A DNA stretch of 64,000 bases from Klebsiella sp. WP3-W18-ESBL-02 (GCF_014168815.1 NZ_AP021972.1:2790001-2854000); one strand, 5' to 3'; positions 9,007-18,666 are shown, counted from the stretch's first letter. Numbers and translations: made by a program. The notes: generated by a model from the letters alone, not told the origin.

Positions 9007-11613
9007 CTATAAAATCGCCGCCCTGCGTTCGGCGCAGGCCAGCAGCGCCTTTAGCTCCGGCAGACACGAACCGCAGTTGGTCCCGCATTTCAACCGTTCC
9101 CCCAAAGCCTCCGTTGTGGCGCATCCCTGCCTTTCAATGGCATCGACGATGGTTTTTTCACCCACGCTGAAACAGCTGCACACAATTTTCCCCACCGCCG
9201 GCCGCGCCAGATCGCGCCCGCCGAGCAGCGCATGACGTTCGGCAAGCGCCTGCGGCGCTTCGTCGAAAGCGCGTAAAATCAGCGAGACGTCAACGTCCGG
9301 CAGCGTGCGGCTGCTCCAGAATCCCAGCATCAGCCGCCCGTCATGCCAGGCCAGCAGATGCCAGGTATCCCCCAGGCTTGCGACCTGAATCTGCCAACCT
9401 TGCCGTTGACACCAGGCGAGCAGCGCGCTCTGAATCAGGCGCTCGCCGCACAGCGTCAGATGATGCAACCCCGGTGCGGCTTTACGCCACCAGTGCAGAT
9501 GGCGCGGTAGCATTACCGGCGCGCGGCTCAACAATTCCCCTTGCCACAGCGGCTGCCACGGCGCAATACGCACCGCCGTTTGCTTGCTTTCCGGCTGCCC
9601 GGAATGCGGATCGACCGTGGGGGCAACCAGATTGTTGACTTTACCCTGACGCGCGAAGCCGTCATTCCAGTGCATCGGCGTAAACAGCGAGCCCGGACGC
9701 TGCGTATCGCTTACCGCGACGCGAGCCACCATCACGCCGCGCGGTGAGCTGATCCGCGCCAGGCCGCCGTGCTGTATCGTATAGTGGGCGGCATCCTGTG
9801 GCGAAATTTCCACCATCGGCTGCGCGATATGCTGCATCAGCAGCGGTACGCTGCCGGTTCGGGTCATGGTGTGCCACTGATCGCGTACGCGCCCGCTGTT
9901 GAGAATCAGCGGATACAGCGGCTCGCTGCGCGCCTGCATGGTTTGCGGGGTTACCGGCACCATTCGCAGACGGCCATCCGTACGCCAGCCGCGATGAAGA
10001 TCCCATTTGCCTTCACCACGGCTAACCGGCCAACGCACCGGCGCCAGCGCATCCCACTGCGCACGGGTAAGGCTCGCAAGCCCACTGATATCGAACGCCC
10101 GCTGGCCGTGGTTCTCAAACCCGGAAAGCGCCGCATGTTCGCTGAACACCTCATGCGGATGCTGCCAGCCGAATGCCTCGGCAAAGCCGAGTTTGCCGGC
10201 CACCTGAGCGATTATCCACCAGTCGGCACGCGCCTCGCCCGGCGGCGGTAAAAACGGGCGCTGACGGGAAATGCGCCGTTCGGAGTTCGTCACGGTGCCA
10301 TTTTTCTCCCCCCAGGCCAGCGCCGGGAAACGAATATCGGCATAGTGCGACGTGTCCGTTTCCGCAGCGACCTCAGAGACAATCACCAGCGGGCAGGCCG
10401 CCAGCGCCTGACTCACCGCGTGGCTGTCAGGCAAAGATACTGCCGGGTTGGTCCCCATGATCCATACCGCTTTGACATCACCGCGCCCAATAGCAGTGAA
10501 CAGGTCAACCGCCATCAGTCCCGGCGTCTGCGCCAGCCGCTCAGTGCCCCAGAACCGTGCTACACGGGCCAGATCCGCCGGCTCAAAATTCATGTGCGCC
10601 GCCAGCATCGTCGCCAGACCGCCCACCTCGCGCCCCCCCATAGCATTAGGCTGTCCGGTCAGCGAAAATGGCCCACAGCCTTCGCGGCCGAATTGACCGC
10701 TCGCCAGATGGACATTAATGATGGCGTTGCATTTATCGCTGCCGCTGGAGGATTGGTTGATGCCCATGGTGTAGAGCGTAATGGCACGCGGCGCCGCGAT
10801 AAATTGGGCATAGAACGCCTGCACCTCGCCCTCACTCAGGCCACAAAATGCGGCGACGCGAGCCACCGTCCACCCCTCTGCCGCCGTCAGCGCAGCGCTA
10901 GCGTCGGCGTAGTCCATTCGGGCCACGCCCGCTTGCGCCAGCGCCCGCAGCAGGCCGACAAACAGCCCACCGTCGGTGCCCGGTGAAATCGCCAGGTGGC
11001 AATCGGCAATATCGCAGGTAGCCGTGCGTCTGGGATCGATAACCACCACTTTCATCTGCGGACGCCGCTGTTTTGCCTGAACCAACCGCTGATACAGCAC
11101 CGGATGGGCCCAGGCAGCGTTGGAGCCCACCAGAATAACCAGGTCGCTACGCTCCACGTCTTCATAGCTGCACGGCACCACATCCGCACCGAACGCGCGC
11201 TTATAGCCCGTCACCGCCGACGACATACACAGCCGTGAGTTGGTATCAATGTTGCCCGCACCGATGAACCCTTTCATCAGCTTGTTGGCCGCGTAATAAT
11301 CCTCGGTCAGCAGCTGGCCTGACGCATAAAAAGCCACCGCCTGCGGGCCGTACGCATCGATGATCGCCCGCAGCCGTTCGCCGGCCGCGGTCAGGGCTTG
11401 CGGCCAGCTCACCGCCTGACCATCAAGCTGCGGGTACAGCAATCGCCCTTCCAGGCCGATAGTTTGCGCCAGCGATGCCCCCTTGACGCACAGACGCCCC
11501 GCGTTGGCCGGATGAGTCGCATCGCCCTCCACGCTGACGACGCTGCCCTCAACGCGCGCGACAACCCCGCAGCCAACGCCACAGTAGGGACAGGTGGTTT
11601 TCGTTTCCCTCAT
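9007..11613 (-). CDS. nasA: Assimilatory nitrate reductase catalytic subunit NasA
   Basis: Cytoplasmic Mo-bis-MGD enzyme reducing nitrate to nitrite for nitrogen assimilation, using electrons passed by NasC. The start ATG at 11613 overlaps the nasB stop (ATGA), giving an 868-residue protein; the upstream in-frame start at 11655 lies inside nasB. Cys8, Cys11, Cys15 and Cys42 (CPYCGVGC, RLCVKG) ligate the N-terminal [4Fe-4S] cluster. The likely Mo-ligand Cys is in NSRLCMSSAV. The molydopterin-binding C-terminal domain starts around PLILNSGR. A BFD-like [2Fe-2S] domain ends the protein (CSCFSVGEKT, CGTNCGSC), as in Klebsiella NasA. It is the last gene of the nas operon. Confidence 0.96.
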   Translation of the reverse strand: MRETKTTCPYCGVGCGVVARVEGSVVSVEGDATHPANAGRLCVKGASLAQTIGLEGRLLYPQLDGQAVSWPQALTAAGERLRAIIDAYGPQAVAFYASGQLLTEDYYAANKLMKGFIGAGNIDTNSRLCMSSAVTGYKRAFGADVVPCSYEDVERSDLVILVGSNAAWAHPVLYQRLVQAKQRRPQMKVVVIDPRRTATCDIADCHLAISPGTDGGLFVGLLRALAQAGVARMDYADASAALTAAEGWTVARVAAFCGLSEGEVQAFYAQFIAAPRAITLYTMGINQSSSGSDKCNAIINVHLASGQFGREGCGPFSLTGQPNAMGGREVGGLATMLAAHMNFEPADLARVARFWGTERLAQTPGLMAVDLFTAIGRGDVKAVWIMGTNPAVSLPDSHAVSQALAACPLVIVSEVAAETDTSHYADIRFPALAWGEKNGTVTNSERRISRQRPFLPPPGEARADWWIIAQVAGKLGFAEAFGWQHPHEVFSEHAALSGFENHGQRAFDISGLASLTRAQWDALAPVRWPVSRGEGKWDLHRGWRTDGRLRMVPVTPQTMQARSEPLYPLILNSGRVRDQWHTMTRTGSVPLLMQHIAQPMVEISPQDAAHYTIQHGGLARISSPRGVMVARVAVSDTQRPGSLFTPMHWNDGFARQGKVNNLVAPTVDPHSGQPESKQTAVRIAPWQPLWQGELLSRAPVMLPRHLHWWRKAAPGLHHLTLCGERLIQSALLAWCQRQGWQIQVASLGDTWHLLAWHDGRLMLGFWSSRTLPDVDVSLILRAFDEAPQALAERHALLGGRDLARPAVGKIVCSCFSVGEKTIVDAIERQGCATTEALGERLKCGTNCGSCLPELKALLACAERRAAIL

Positions 11614-14600
11614 GACGCCTCCGCGCGCAGTACCAGCGCCTGGTTGCCAACCCATACCTGCCCCTGTTCAATCTTCACCGGCCAGGCCCGCACGACCTGC
11701 TCGCCGCTGTCGCACTGTCGCCCGTCGCGCAGACGAATGCGCTGCTTATACAGCGGTGAAATGACAATCGGTTCACCGCTGGCGTCGCCCAGCAGCCCGC
11801 GTGACAGCACGTTAGCCTGGCTGCCCGGCTCCAGATTATCCAGCGCATAGACCTTATCGTTAAGCCGGAACAGCGCTATCTGCAGCTCGCCCAGACGCGC
11901 GCCAATACCGGCCTGCGGCGGAATATCCTCCAGCGAGCAGATAGCCTGCCAGGGCTTACGGCTGACCTCCAGCGCGAGCGGTGCAGCGATGACAGCCCGT
12001 TGCGGCTGCCCGCGCACCGGCTGTCGCTGCATCGCTTCGTCCGGCGTTTCGCTGTTGACGAAGGAACGGAACAGCGCCAGTCTCTGCGGATCGTTGAGGG
12101 TGGTTTGCCATTCGCACTGGTAGCTCTCAATCACCCGCGCCATTTCCTGCTCCAGCTCGTCGCCGATGCCCAGCGAGTCGTCCATGATCACGCTACGCAG
12201 ATAGTCGATGCCGCCTTCCAGGTTATCCATCCAGGTGCTGGTGCGCTGAAGACGATCGGCGGTGCGAATATAGAACATCAGGAAACGATCGATGGTGCGT
12301 AGCAGCGTGGCATCATCCAGATCGCTGGCGAACAGATCCGCATGGCGCGGCTTCATACCGCCGTTGCCGCAAAGATAAAGATTCCAGCCCTTGTCCGTCG
12401 CAATCACGCCGACGTCTTTGCCCTGCGCCTCGGCGCACTCCCGCGTGCAGCCGGACACCGCCATCTTAATTTTGTGCGGCGCGCGTAACCCCTTGTACCG
12501 ATGCTCAAGCGTCACCGCCAGCCCGGTGGAGTCCTGCACACCGTAGCGACACCAGGTCGAGCCGACGCAGGATTTCACCGTACGCAGCGATTTTCCATAG
12601 GCGTGTCCGGTCTCAAAGCCGGCCTCCAGCAGCGCACGCCAGATTTCCGGTAGCTGTTCTAATCGCGCGCCGAACAGATCGATACGCTGCCCGCCGGTAA
12701 TTTTACTGTACAGCGCATAGCGCTTGGCGATCTGCCCAATGGCGATCAGCCCGTCCGGCGTGACTTCCCCGGCGGGCATTCGTGGGACAATCGAGTAGGA
12801 ACCGTCTTTTTGAATGTTGGCAAAATAGCGGTCGTTAGTGTCCTGTAGCGGCAGATGCGCCGGTTTCAGCAGATATTCATTCCAGCAGGAGGCCAGCACC
12901 GAGCCAACCAGCGGTTTACAAATTTCGCAGCCATCGCCATGTCCATAGCGGGCAATCAGCTGATCAAAGGTATGAATACGGTTGACGCGCACCAGATGAT
13001 AGATTTCCTGCCGCGAATACGGGAAATGTTCGCAGATGTCTTTCTTCACCTCCACCCCCTGCTGCGCCAGCTGATATTCCATCACCTGTTTTACCAGCGC
13101 GCTACAGCCACCGCAGCCGGTCGCCGCCTTGGTGCATTGCTTAATCGCCCCCACGCTGGTTGCGCCATCGCTGACCGCCTGACAAATATCCCCTTTGCTG
13201 ACGTTATGGCATGAGCAGATCTGCGCCGAATCAGGCAGCGCCGCCACCCCCAGCGCTTTAGGCGCACTGCCCTCCAGCGCGGGTAGAATCAGCCATTCCG
13301 GCTGCGACGGCAGCGCCATGTCGTTAAGCATCATCTGTAATAACGTGGCGTAGTCGCTGGCGTCGCCCACCAGCACGCCGCCGAGCAGTCGTGTACCGTC
13401 GGCGCTGACCACGATCTTTTTGTAGATCTGCTGCGGCCCGTGGATCCATTGATAGCTCTGACTACCGGGAGTGCGCCCTTGGGCATCACCAAACGAGGCC
13501 ACGTCAACACCCAGCAGCTTCAGCTTGGTGCTCATGTCAGCACCGGTAAACGCGGCCGGTTCACCGGCCAGGGTCGCGGCCGTGACGCGTGCCATCTGGT
13601 AGCCCGGCGCCACCAGGCCATAGATTTTGCTGTCCCACAGCGCGCATTCACCGACAGCGTAGATATCCTCACAGGAGGTACGACACTGATTATCAATCAC
13701 GATGCCGCCGCGTTCACCCATGCACAGCCCGCTGGCACGCGCCAGGTTATCCTGTGGGCGGATCCCGGCCGAGAACACCACCAGATCGCCGCTCAGGCTC
13801 TCGCCGTCGGCAAAACGCAGCGTCAGCCCCTGCTCCGTCTCTTCAATGCAGGTTGTCGCCTTACTGGTGTGTACATTCACGCCCAACGCCGTGATTTTTT
13901 CACGCAGCATCGCCGCGCCGCCGTTATCCAGCTGTACCGCCATCAGATTTGGCGCAAACTCCACCACGTGCGTCTCCAGCCCCAGCTGACGCAGCGCATT
14001 CGCCGCCTCCAGCCCCAGTAAGCCGCCGCCGATCACCACGCCACGGGTCGCCGTTTTTGCGCGGGCGGCAATGGCATCCAGATCGTCGAGTGTGCGGTAA
14101 ACAAAACAGCCGGGCAGCGTGCTGCCGGGGATCGGCGGCACGAACGGGTAAGATCCGGTCGCCAGCACCAGCTTATCCCAGTGCAGCTCGTGACCGTCGG
14201 CATCGCGAATCAGCCGGGCATCGCCATCAATCGCCGCCACGCGCTGCGACAAGCGCAGCTCAATGCCGTGTTCGGCGAAAAAGTCGCCCTCAACCAACGA
14301 CAGCGAGTCGGCGCTGCGTCCGGCGAAATATTCTGACAGATGGACGCGGTCATAGGCGGCATAACGCTCCTCGCCAAAGACCACGATCTGGTACTGCCGA
14401 TGCAGATTACGGCTGACGCACTGCTCAAGAAAATGGTGGCCGACCATGCCGTTTCCGACCACCGCTAAGGTTGATTTAGTCATTGTTTGCGTTCCTGCAG
14501 CCCGCGGCTGCGTCGTGAATTGGTCGAAGATCCAACCCGCTTGCGCAGGCTGCGTAGCGTGCAATAAATCGGTAAAGGTCGCCGCACGGGCGCAGTCGCC

Positions 14601-15674
14601 CAGCAGCAGAACGCCTATCAGGCGTTCATCGCGCACCAGCAGGCGACGATAATGGCCGGTCTGCGGGTCGAACGATGACCACTGTTCATCCTCATCGCGA
14701 GCCTCAACCTGCCCGGCGCTGAACAGATCGATACCGCTGACCTTGAGGCGCGTTCCCGCATCCTGCCAGTGAAAATCCTTGCCGGGCGCGCCGCACAGCC
14801 GCGCCGCCAGCACATCCGCTTGCTGCATACAGGGCGCGACCAGGCCAAAAGTCTGGCCATCAATTTCGCAGCATTCGCCGATGGCGCTAACGCCGGGGAC
14901 CGACGTCGCCAGCTGGCGATCAACCACAATGCCGCGCTGACACAGCAACCCTGCGGCCTGCGCCAGCGCGATATTTGGCCGCACGCCGGTCGCCATCACC
15001 ACCCGCTGTGCAGGAATGTTGCGGCCGTCATCAAGCATGACGGCCTGAGGGGTGATGGCCGCAATTCCGGCATTCAGTTCGCAGCGGATGCCGCGCGCCG
15101 CCAGGCGCTGTACCAGCAGTTTGCTGGCCTGCTCATCGAGCTGCTGCTCCATCAATCGACCGCTGCGCTGCACCAACGTGACGTTGTCACCGGATTGCCG
15201 CAGCGCGGCCGCCGCTTCCACCCCCAGCACCCCGCCGCCGATCACCACCGTCGCCCCCGGACTTGCCAGGATGGCATCAACATCAGCCTGAGTGCGGAAG
15301 GCAAACACATGCGGCAACGTGATGCCCGGCAACGACGGCATAAAAGCGTGGGAGCCACAGGTGAAGACCAGCTCGTCCCAGATCAGCGTGCGCTGAGTGG
15401 TGGTGACCCGACGGGCCGCAATATCCACCGCCAGCGCCGTCTCCCCGGTGCACAGCGTGATGCCGTGTCCGGCGTACCATCCCTCCGGCTGCAGCAGCGT
15501 CTGCGGAAACGTTTTCTCTCCGCCCAGCACCGGAGAAAGCAGAATACGGCTGTAGGCCGGGTGCGGCTCATCGCCGATAATCGTTATCGCAAACGCCCCC
15601 GGTGCAGCGGTCACCAGCTTCTCTGCCAGCCGGGTTGCCGCCATACCGTTACCGATCATCACCAGTTTCCGCAT
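11610..15674 (-). CDS. nasB: NasC-NasB continuous frame: electron-transfer flavoprotein plus NADH nitrite reductase
   Basis: One open frame of 1354 codons covers two proteins known as separate in K. oxytoca. Residues 1 to about 397 (from MRKLVMIGNGMAATRLAEK) are NasC, an FAD/NAD(P)H oxidoreductase that feeds NasA. Residues from about 398 (MTKSTLAVVGNGMVGHHF, ATG at 14483) are NasB, the siroheme nitrite reductase, 957 residues if initiated there. NasB shows the FAD/NAD domains, a BFD-type [2Fe-2S] domain (CSCHNVSKGD, TGCGGCSALV), siroheme/[4Fe-4S] ligands (KSCVGSTWCRYG, SGCTRECAEA) and a C-terminal NirD-like Rieske-fold domain lacking cluster ligands. AGGA lies upstream of 14483, so independent initiation is possible. 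No stop codon separates the halves. It follows nasD after 11 bp and overlaps nasA by 4 nt. Confidence 0.9.
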   Translation of the reverse strand: MRKLVMIGNGMAATRLAEKLVTAAPGAFAITIIGDEPHPAYSRILLSPVLGGEKTFPQTLLQPEGWYAGHGITLCTGETALAVDIAARRVTTTQRTLIWDELVFTCGSHAFMPSLPGITLPHVFAFRTQADVDAILASPGATVVIGGGVLGVEAAAALRQSGDNVTLVQRSGRLMEQQLDEQASKLLVQRLAARGIRCELNAGIAAITPQAVMLDDGRNIPAQRVVMATGVRPNIALAQAAGLLCQRGIVVDRQLATSVPGVSAIGECCEIDGQTFGLVAPCMQQADVLAARLCGAPGKDFHWQDAGTRLKVSGIDLFSAGQVEARDEDEQWSSFDPQTGHYRRLLVRDERLIGVLLLGDCARAATFTDLLHATQPAQAGWIFDQFTTQPRAAGTQTMTKSTLAVVGNGMVGHHFLEQCVSRNLHRQYQIVVFGEERYAAYDRVHLSEYFAGRSADSLSLVEGDFFAEHGIELRLSQRVAAIDGDARLIRDADGHELHWDKLVLATGSYPFVPPIPGSTLPGCFVYRTLDDLDAIAARAKTATRGVVIGGGLLGLEAANALRQLGLETHVVEFAPNLMAVQLDNGGAAMLREKITALGVNVHTSKATTCIEETEQGLTLRFADGESLSGDLVVFSAGIRPQDNLARASGLCMGERGGIVIDNQCRTSCEDIYAVGECALWDSKIYGLVAPGYQMARVTAATLAGEPAAFTGADMSTKLKLLGVDVASFGDAQGRTPGSQSYQWIHGPQQIYKKIVVSADGTRLLGGVLVGDASDYATLLQMMLNDMALPSQPEWLILPALEGSAPKALGVAALPDSAQICSCHNVSKGDICQAVSDGATSVGAIKQCTKAATGCGGCSALVKQVMEYQLAQQGVEVKKDICEHFPYSRQEIYHLVRVNRIHTFDQLIARYGHGDGCEICKPLVGSVLASCWNEYLLKPAHLPLQDTNDRYFANIQKDGSYSIVPRMPAGEVTPDGLIAIGQIAKRYALYSKITGGQRIDLFGARLEQLPEIWRALLEAGFETGHAYGKSLRTVKSCVGSTWCRYGVQDSTGLAVTLEHRYKGLRAPHKIKMAVSGCTRECAEAQGKDVGVIATDKGWNLYLCGNGGMKPRHADLFASDLDDATLLRTIDRFLMFYIRTADRLQRTSTWMDNLEGGIDYLRSVIMDDSLGIGDELEQEMARVIESYQCEWQTTLNDPQRLALFRSFVNSETPDEAMQRQPVRGQPQRAVIAAPLALEVSRKPWQAICSLEDIPPQAGIGARLGELQIALFRLNDKVYALDNLEPGSQANVLSRGLLGDASGEPIVISPLYKQRIRLRDGRQCDSGEQVVRAWPVKIEQGQVWVGNQALVLRAEAS

Positions 15675-15685
15675 ACGCCCGTCCC

Positions 15686-16474
15686 TTACGCCGCTTTGGG
15701 CTGTTTTTCGTAGAGGAAATGCAGAATCTGCTGACGCAGATGGTGATAGCGCCCGTCATCAGCCAGCTGTACCCGATTGCGCGGGCGCGGCAGATTAACC
15801 TCCAGTATTTCGCCCACGCTGGCCGCCGGGCCGTTGGTCATCATCAGCACGCGATCGGAGAGCAGCACCGCTTCATCCACGTCGTGGGTTATCAAGACGA
15901 TGGTGGTATTCAGCGCCTGCTGGATCTGCATCACCGAATCCTGCAAATGCGCGCGGGTCAGCGCGTCCAGCGCACCGAACGGTTCATCCATCAGCAGCAC
16001 CTTAGGTTTCATCGCCAGCGCACGGGCAATGCCAACGCGCTGTTTCATGCCGCCGGAGATTTCCGCAGGCCGTTTGTGCATCGCATGACCCATCTGTACA
16101 CGATCGAGGTTGTGTTCAATCCACTCCCGGCGCTCGGCCTGGCTCATGCTGCGGCGGAAAACGTGGTCAACCGCCAGCGCGACGTTATCAAAGCAGGTCA
16201 GCCACGGCAGCAGCGAATGGTTCTGGAACACCACCGCCCGCTCCGGTCCCGGCCCCGCGATCTCCCGGTTATCGCAAATCAGCCCGCCTTCGCTTGGCAG
16301 GGTAATCCCGGCGATCAGGTTGAGCAGCGTGGATTTCCCACAGCCAGAATGGCCTATCAGACTCACCGTTTCCCCTTCGTGAATATCAAACGAGACGTTT
16401 TGTAAAGCCAGAAACTCGCCGCTGGCGGTATGGAAACGCTGGCTCACGGCCTGGACCTGAATTAATGGTTTCAT
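15686..16474 (-). CDS. nasD: Nitrate ABC transporter ATPase NasD
   Basis: ATP-binding subunit of the NasFED nitrate/nitrite importer. From the ATG at 16474 (MKPLIQVQAVSQRF, preceded by AAGGAG) it is 262 residues. Walker A is GHSGCGKSTLL, the signature is EISGGMKQRVGIARAL (a variant of LSGGQ, normal for NrtCD/SsuB types), Walker B is KVLLMDEPFGALD and the switch His is in LITHDVDEA. It follows nasE after 10 bp and precedes nasC by 11 bp. The longer frame from 16516 would overlap nasE and is not supported. Confidence 0.95.
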   Translation of the reverse strand: MKPLIQVQAVSQRFHTASGEFLALQNVSFDIHEGETVSLIGHSGCGKSTLLNLIAGITLPSEGGLICDNREIAGPGPERAVVFQNHSLLPWLTCFDNVALAVDHVFRRSMSQAERREWIEHNLDRVQMGHAMHKRPAEISGGMKQRVGIARALAMKPKVLLMDEPFGALDALTRAHLQDSVMQIQQALNTTIVLITHDVDEAVLLSDRVLMMTNGPAASVGEILEVNLPRPRNRVQLADDGRYHHLRQQILHFLYEKQPKAA

Positions 16475-16484
16475 GCGATTCTCC

Positions 16485-17363
16485 TTATTTCTCTTGCCAG
16501 CTAAAACGACGCGCAATCAGCATCAGCCCCTGCTCCAGCAGCAGCCCGACGACGCCAATGATGACGATCGCAATGAGGATGTTTTCCACGTTGAGGTTGT
16601 TCCACTCGTTCCAGATCCAAAAACCAATGCCCAGACCACCGGTGAGCATTTCCGCCGCCACAATCACCAGCCAGGCGATACCGATCGACAGCCGAACGCC
16701 GGTCAGTACCGAGGGCAATACCGCCGGGAAGAGGATTTTGCGCATGACCGTCCATTCAGAAAGCTGTAGCACCCGCGCAACGTTGAGGTAGTCCTGCGGA
16801 ATGCGTCTGACCCCTTCAGCGGTGTTGATCACCATCGGCCAGATAGAGCAGATAAAAATGGTCCAGCTCGAGGCAGGCTCCGCCTTCTGGAACAACAGCA
16901 GGCCAATTGGCAGCCACGCCAGCGGGCTGACCGGGCGCAGCAGTGCGATAAGCGGCGTAAACATGCGGGAACAAAAGGTAAAGCGGCCAATCAGGAAGCC
17001 CAGCGGGATCCCGACCAGCGCCGCCAGACCGAACCCCACGGCCACACGCTGGAGCGACGCCAGCACATTCCAGCCAACGCCCACATCGTTAGGGCCATTG
17101 TTGTAGAACGGATCGGCGAACAGCGTCAGCGCGGAGTCGAGCGTGCTTAGCGGGGTCGGAAAACCTTTGCTGTTGACTGCCGCCAGTTGCCAGAGCAGCA
17201 CCAGCATGCCTAATCCCATCAGCGCCGGGATCGCGCGCTCAGCCAGACCGCGAATCCGCCGACCCCATACGGGGGCCTGTCGACGTACCTGCACCGGCGG
17301 CAGCGTAATCACTTCTCCCGCTGGCGCGGGCATCTTCTCAACGGTTTTGTTTCTGCTCTTCAT
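16485..17363 (-). CDS. nasE: Nitrate ABC transporter permease NasE
   Basis: Integral membrane subunit of the NasFED importer, 292 residues from the ATG at 17363 (MKSRNKTVEKMPAP, with GGGAG upstream). About six membrane segments start near residue 50 (ALMGLGMLVLLWQLAA). The permease EAA-type loop is AEGVRRIPQDYLNVARVLQLSEWTVMRK (split over 16740-16830), where it docks to NasD. The start overlaps the end of nasF, indicating coupling. The longer frame from 17441 runs through nasF and is rejected. Confidence 0.95.
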   Translation of the reverse strand: MKSRNKTVEKMPAPAGEVITLPPVQVRRQAPVWGRRIRGLAERAIPALMGLGMLVLLWQLAAVNSKGFPTPLSTLDSALTLFADPFYNNGPNDVGVGWNVLASLQRVAVGFGLAALVGIPLGFLIGRFTFCSRMFTPLIALLRPVSPLAWLPIGLLLFQKAEPASSWTIFICSIWPMVINTAEGVRRIPQDYLNVARVLQLSEWTVMRKILFPAVLPSVLTGVRLSIGIAWLVIVAAEMLTGGLGIGFWIWNEWNNLNVENILIAIVIIGVVGLLLEQGLMLIARRFSWQEK

Positions 17364-17364
17364 C

Positions 17365-18535
17365 TCATGCTCCCAAACGTTGAATGGCAAAACGGCGGGC
17401 GTATCCGGCGGGGTCACTCCCATTCCAGACGGTGCCGTCAATCAGTGTGCTGCTGCGTAAGGTTTGCGTTGGTGCGGCGATCCCTCCCACGGCCTGCGCG
17501 GCGTCTTTCCACACGTCGATGCGGTTGATGCGCTGGGCAACGGCCAGATAATCCGGATCGCTTTTCAGCAGACCCCAGCGACGGAACTGGGTCAGGAACC
17601 ACATGCCGTCCGACAGCCACGGGAAGCTAACATCGCCCTGGTCAAAAAAACGAATCGGGTGCGCATCGTGCCAGCGACGCCCGATACCGTTGTCGTAGTC
17701 GCCGAGCATACGGCCGGTCAGGTACTGTTCTTTGGTGTTGAGCCACCAGCGCACGACTGGTATTCGGGTACTGTTCAACCCACTCACGGCGCGTGCCCAG
17801 GACTTTTTCCGGGTGTTCCGGCCAGATTTCCTGGCTGGTGGCGGCGGTAAAGCCGATGCGATCGTTGATGGCGCGGGCGTTCCACGGCTCGCCGACGCAA
17901 AAACCCACCATGTTGCCAATACGCATGTTCATCACCATCTGCGGCGGCGGAACCACCACGGTACGAATATCGCTGAAGGGATTAATGCCGCCGCTGGCCA
18001 GCCAGTAGTAGAGCCACATCGCATGAGTGCCGGTCGGAAAGGTATGCGCAAAGGTGTAGGTGCCCGGCGCGCTGTTGCCAATAAGCGTCTTCAGCGCGCT
18101 GAGATCGCTCACGCCCTGCGCATGCAAATCCGTCGATAGGGTGATCCCCTGGCCGTTACGGTTCAGCGTCATCAGGTTAGCCATCGCCTGCGGTTTACCC
18201 GCCACGCCCAGCTCCAGCCCATACAGCAGGCCATAGAGCACGTGCGCCGCGTCCAGCTCGCCGTTAACCAGTTTGTCGCGCACTGCCGCCCAGCTGGCTT
18301 CTTTACTTGGCACGAGGGTGATGCCGTACTTCTTATCGAATCCCTTTAACGCCGCAATCGCCAACGGCGCGCAGTCGGTGAGCGGGATAAACCCCACCTT
18401 GACCGTTTGCCGTTCCGGTTTATCGGAACCGGCCGCCCAGGCTGCCTGCATGATGCCCGGCAGCAGCATCGCGCCGCCCAGCGCCGCGCCCGCCTGAATA
18501 AATCGCCGCCGTGATAGTGAAAACGTCTCGCCCAT
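17365..18535 (-). pseudogene. nasF: Nitrate-binding protein NasF, interrupted by deletion/frameshift
   Basis: Periplasmic nitrate-binding component of NasFED, related to NrtA/CynA. The start is the ATG at 18535 (MGETFSLSRRRFIQAGAAL) after GGGAG, with a Tat signal (SRRRFI then a hydrophobic stretch ending AWAA). Homology runs in one frame to VEQYPNTSRALV (about 17755). It resumes in another frame at LNTKEQYLTGRMLGDYDNG and continues to the C-terminus (FPWLSDGMWFLTQFRRWGL, RFAIQRLGA). The two halves together give about 390 codons against about 418 in the family. Some 25-30 codons are therefore missing at the junction, out of frame. Unless this is a sequencing error, the binding protein is not made whole; the first-frame product ends at 17642 after unrelated residues. 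Confidence 0.88.
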
Positions 18536-18551
18536 ATTCGCTCCCGAATGC

Positions 18552-18591
18552 AAAAAAAAAGCGCCCGGCAATGCTTCGCATTGCAGGACGC
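18552..18591 (-). terminator. Leader terminator of the nasF operon
   Basis: On the minus strand GCGTCCTGCAATGC pairs with GCATTGCCGGGCGC across a GAA loop, followed by nine T residues. It lies between the nasF promoter and the nasF start, and is the attenuator that NasR overrides when nitrate or nitrite is present. Confidence 0.93.
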
Positions 18592-18632
18592 CTTTATCCT
18601 CGTGGTCTCCGAACCGCCGTTGGCTCGTGACC
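18585..18632 (-). promoter_or_regulatory. ANTAR target: two hexaloop hairpins in the nasF leader RNA
   Basis: Hairpin P1 (18604-18632) has the inner stem GAGCC/GGTTC around the loop AACGGC, extended by GGTC/GACC. Hairpin P2 (18585-18600) is AGGATAAAGGCGTCCT, stem AGGAT/GTCCT around AAAGGC. Both six-base loops carry A at position 1 and G at position 4, the published ANTAR recognition pattern. P2 uses the same bases as the 5' arm of the terminator, so NasR binding to P1-P2 and terminator formation exclude each other. Confidence 0.9.
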
Positions 18633-18649
18633 GATGATTTATTAAGTTA

Positions 18650-18666
18650 ATGCAATTCAGATGCCA
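18650..18666 (-). promoter_or_regulatory. Sigma-54 promoter of the nas operon
   Basis: On the minus strand TGGCATCTGAATTGCAT has GG and GC spaced by ten bases, matching the -24/-12 element TGGCAY-N5-TTGCW. The implied start of transcription near 18640 puts both ANTAR hairpins in the leader. A dyad TTTGC-N6-GCAAA at 18717-18732, about 85 bp upstream of that start, could be an NtrC site (weak). This fits the known general nitrogen control of nasF in Klebsiella. Confidence 0.85.

Noticed and set aside
14769..15713. 314-codon plus-strand frame
   Set aside because: Antisense to nasC in GC-rich DNA; no domain, no ribosome site.
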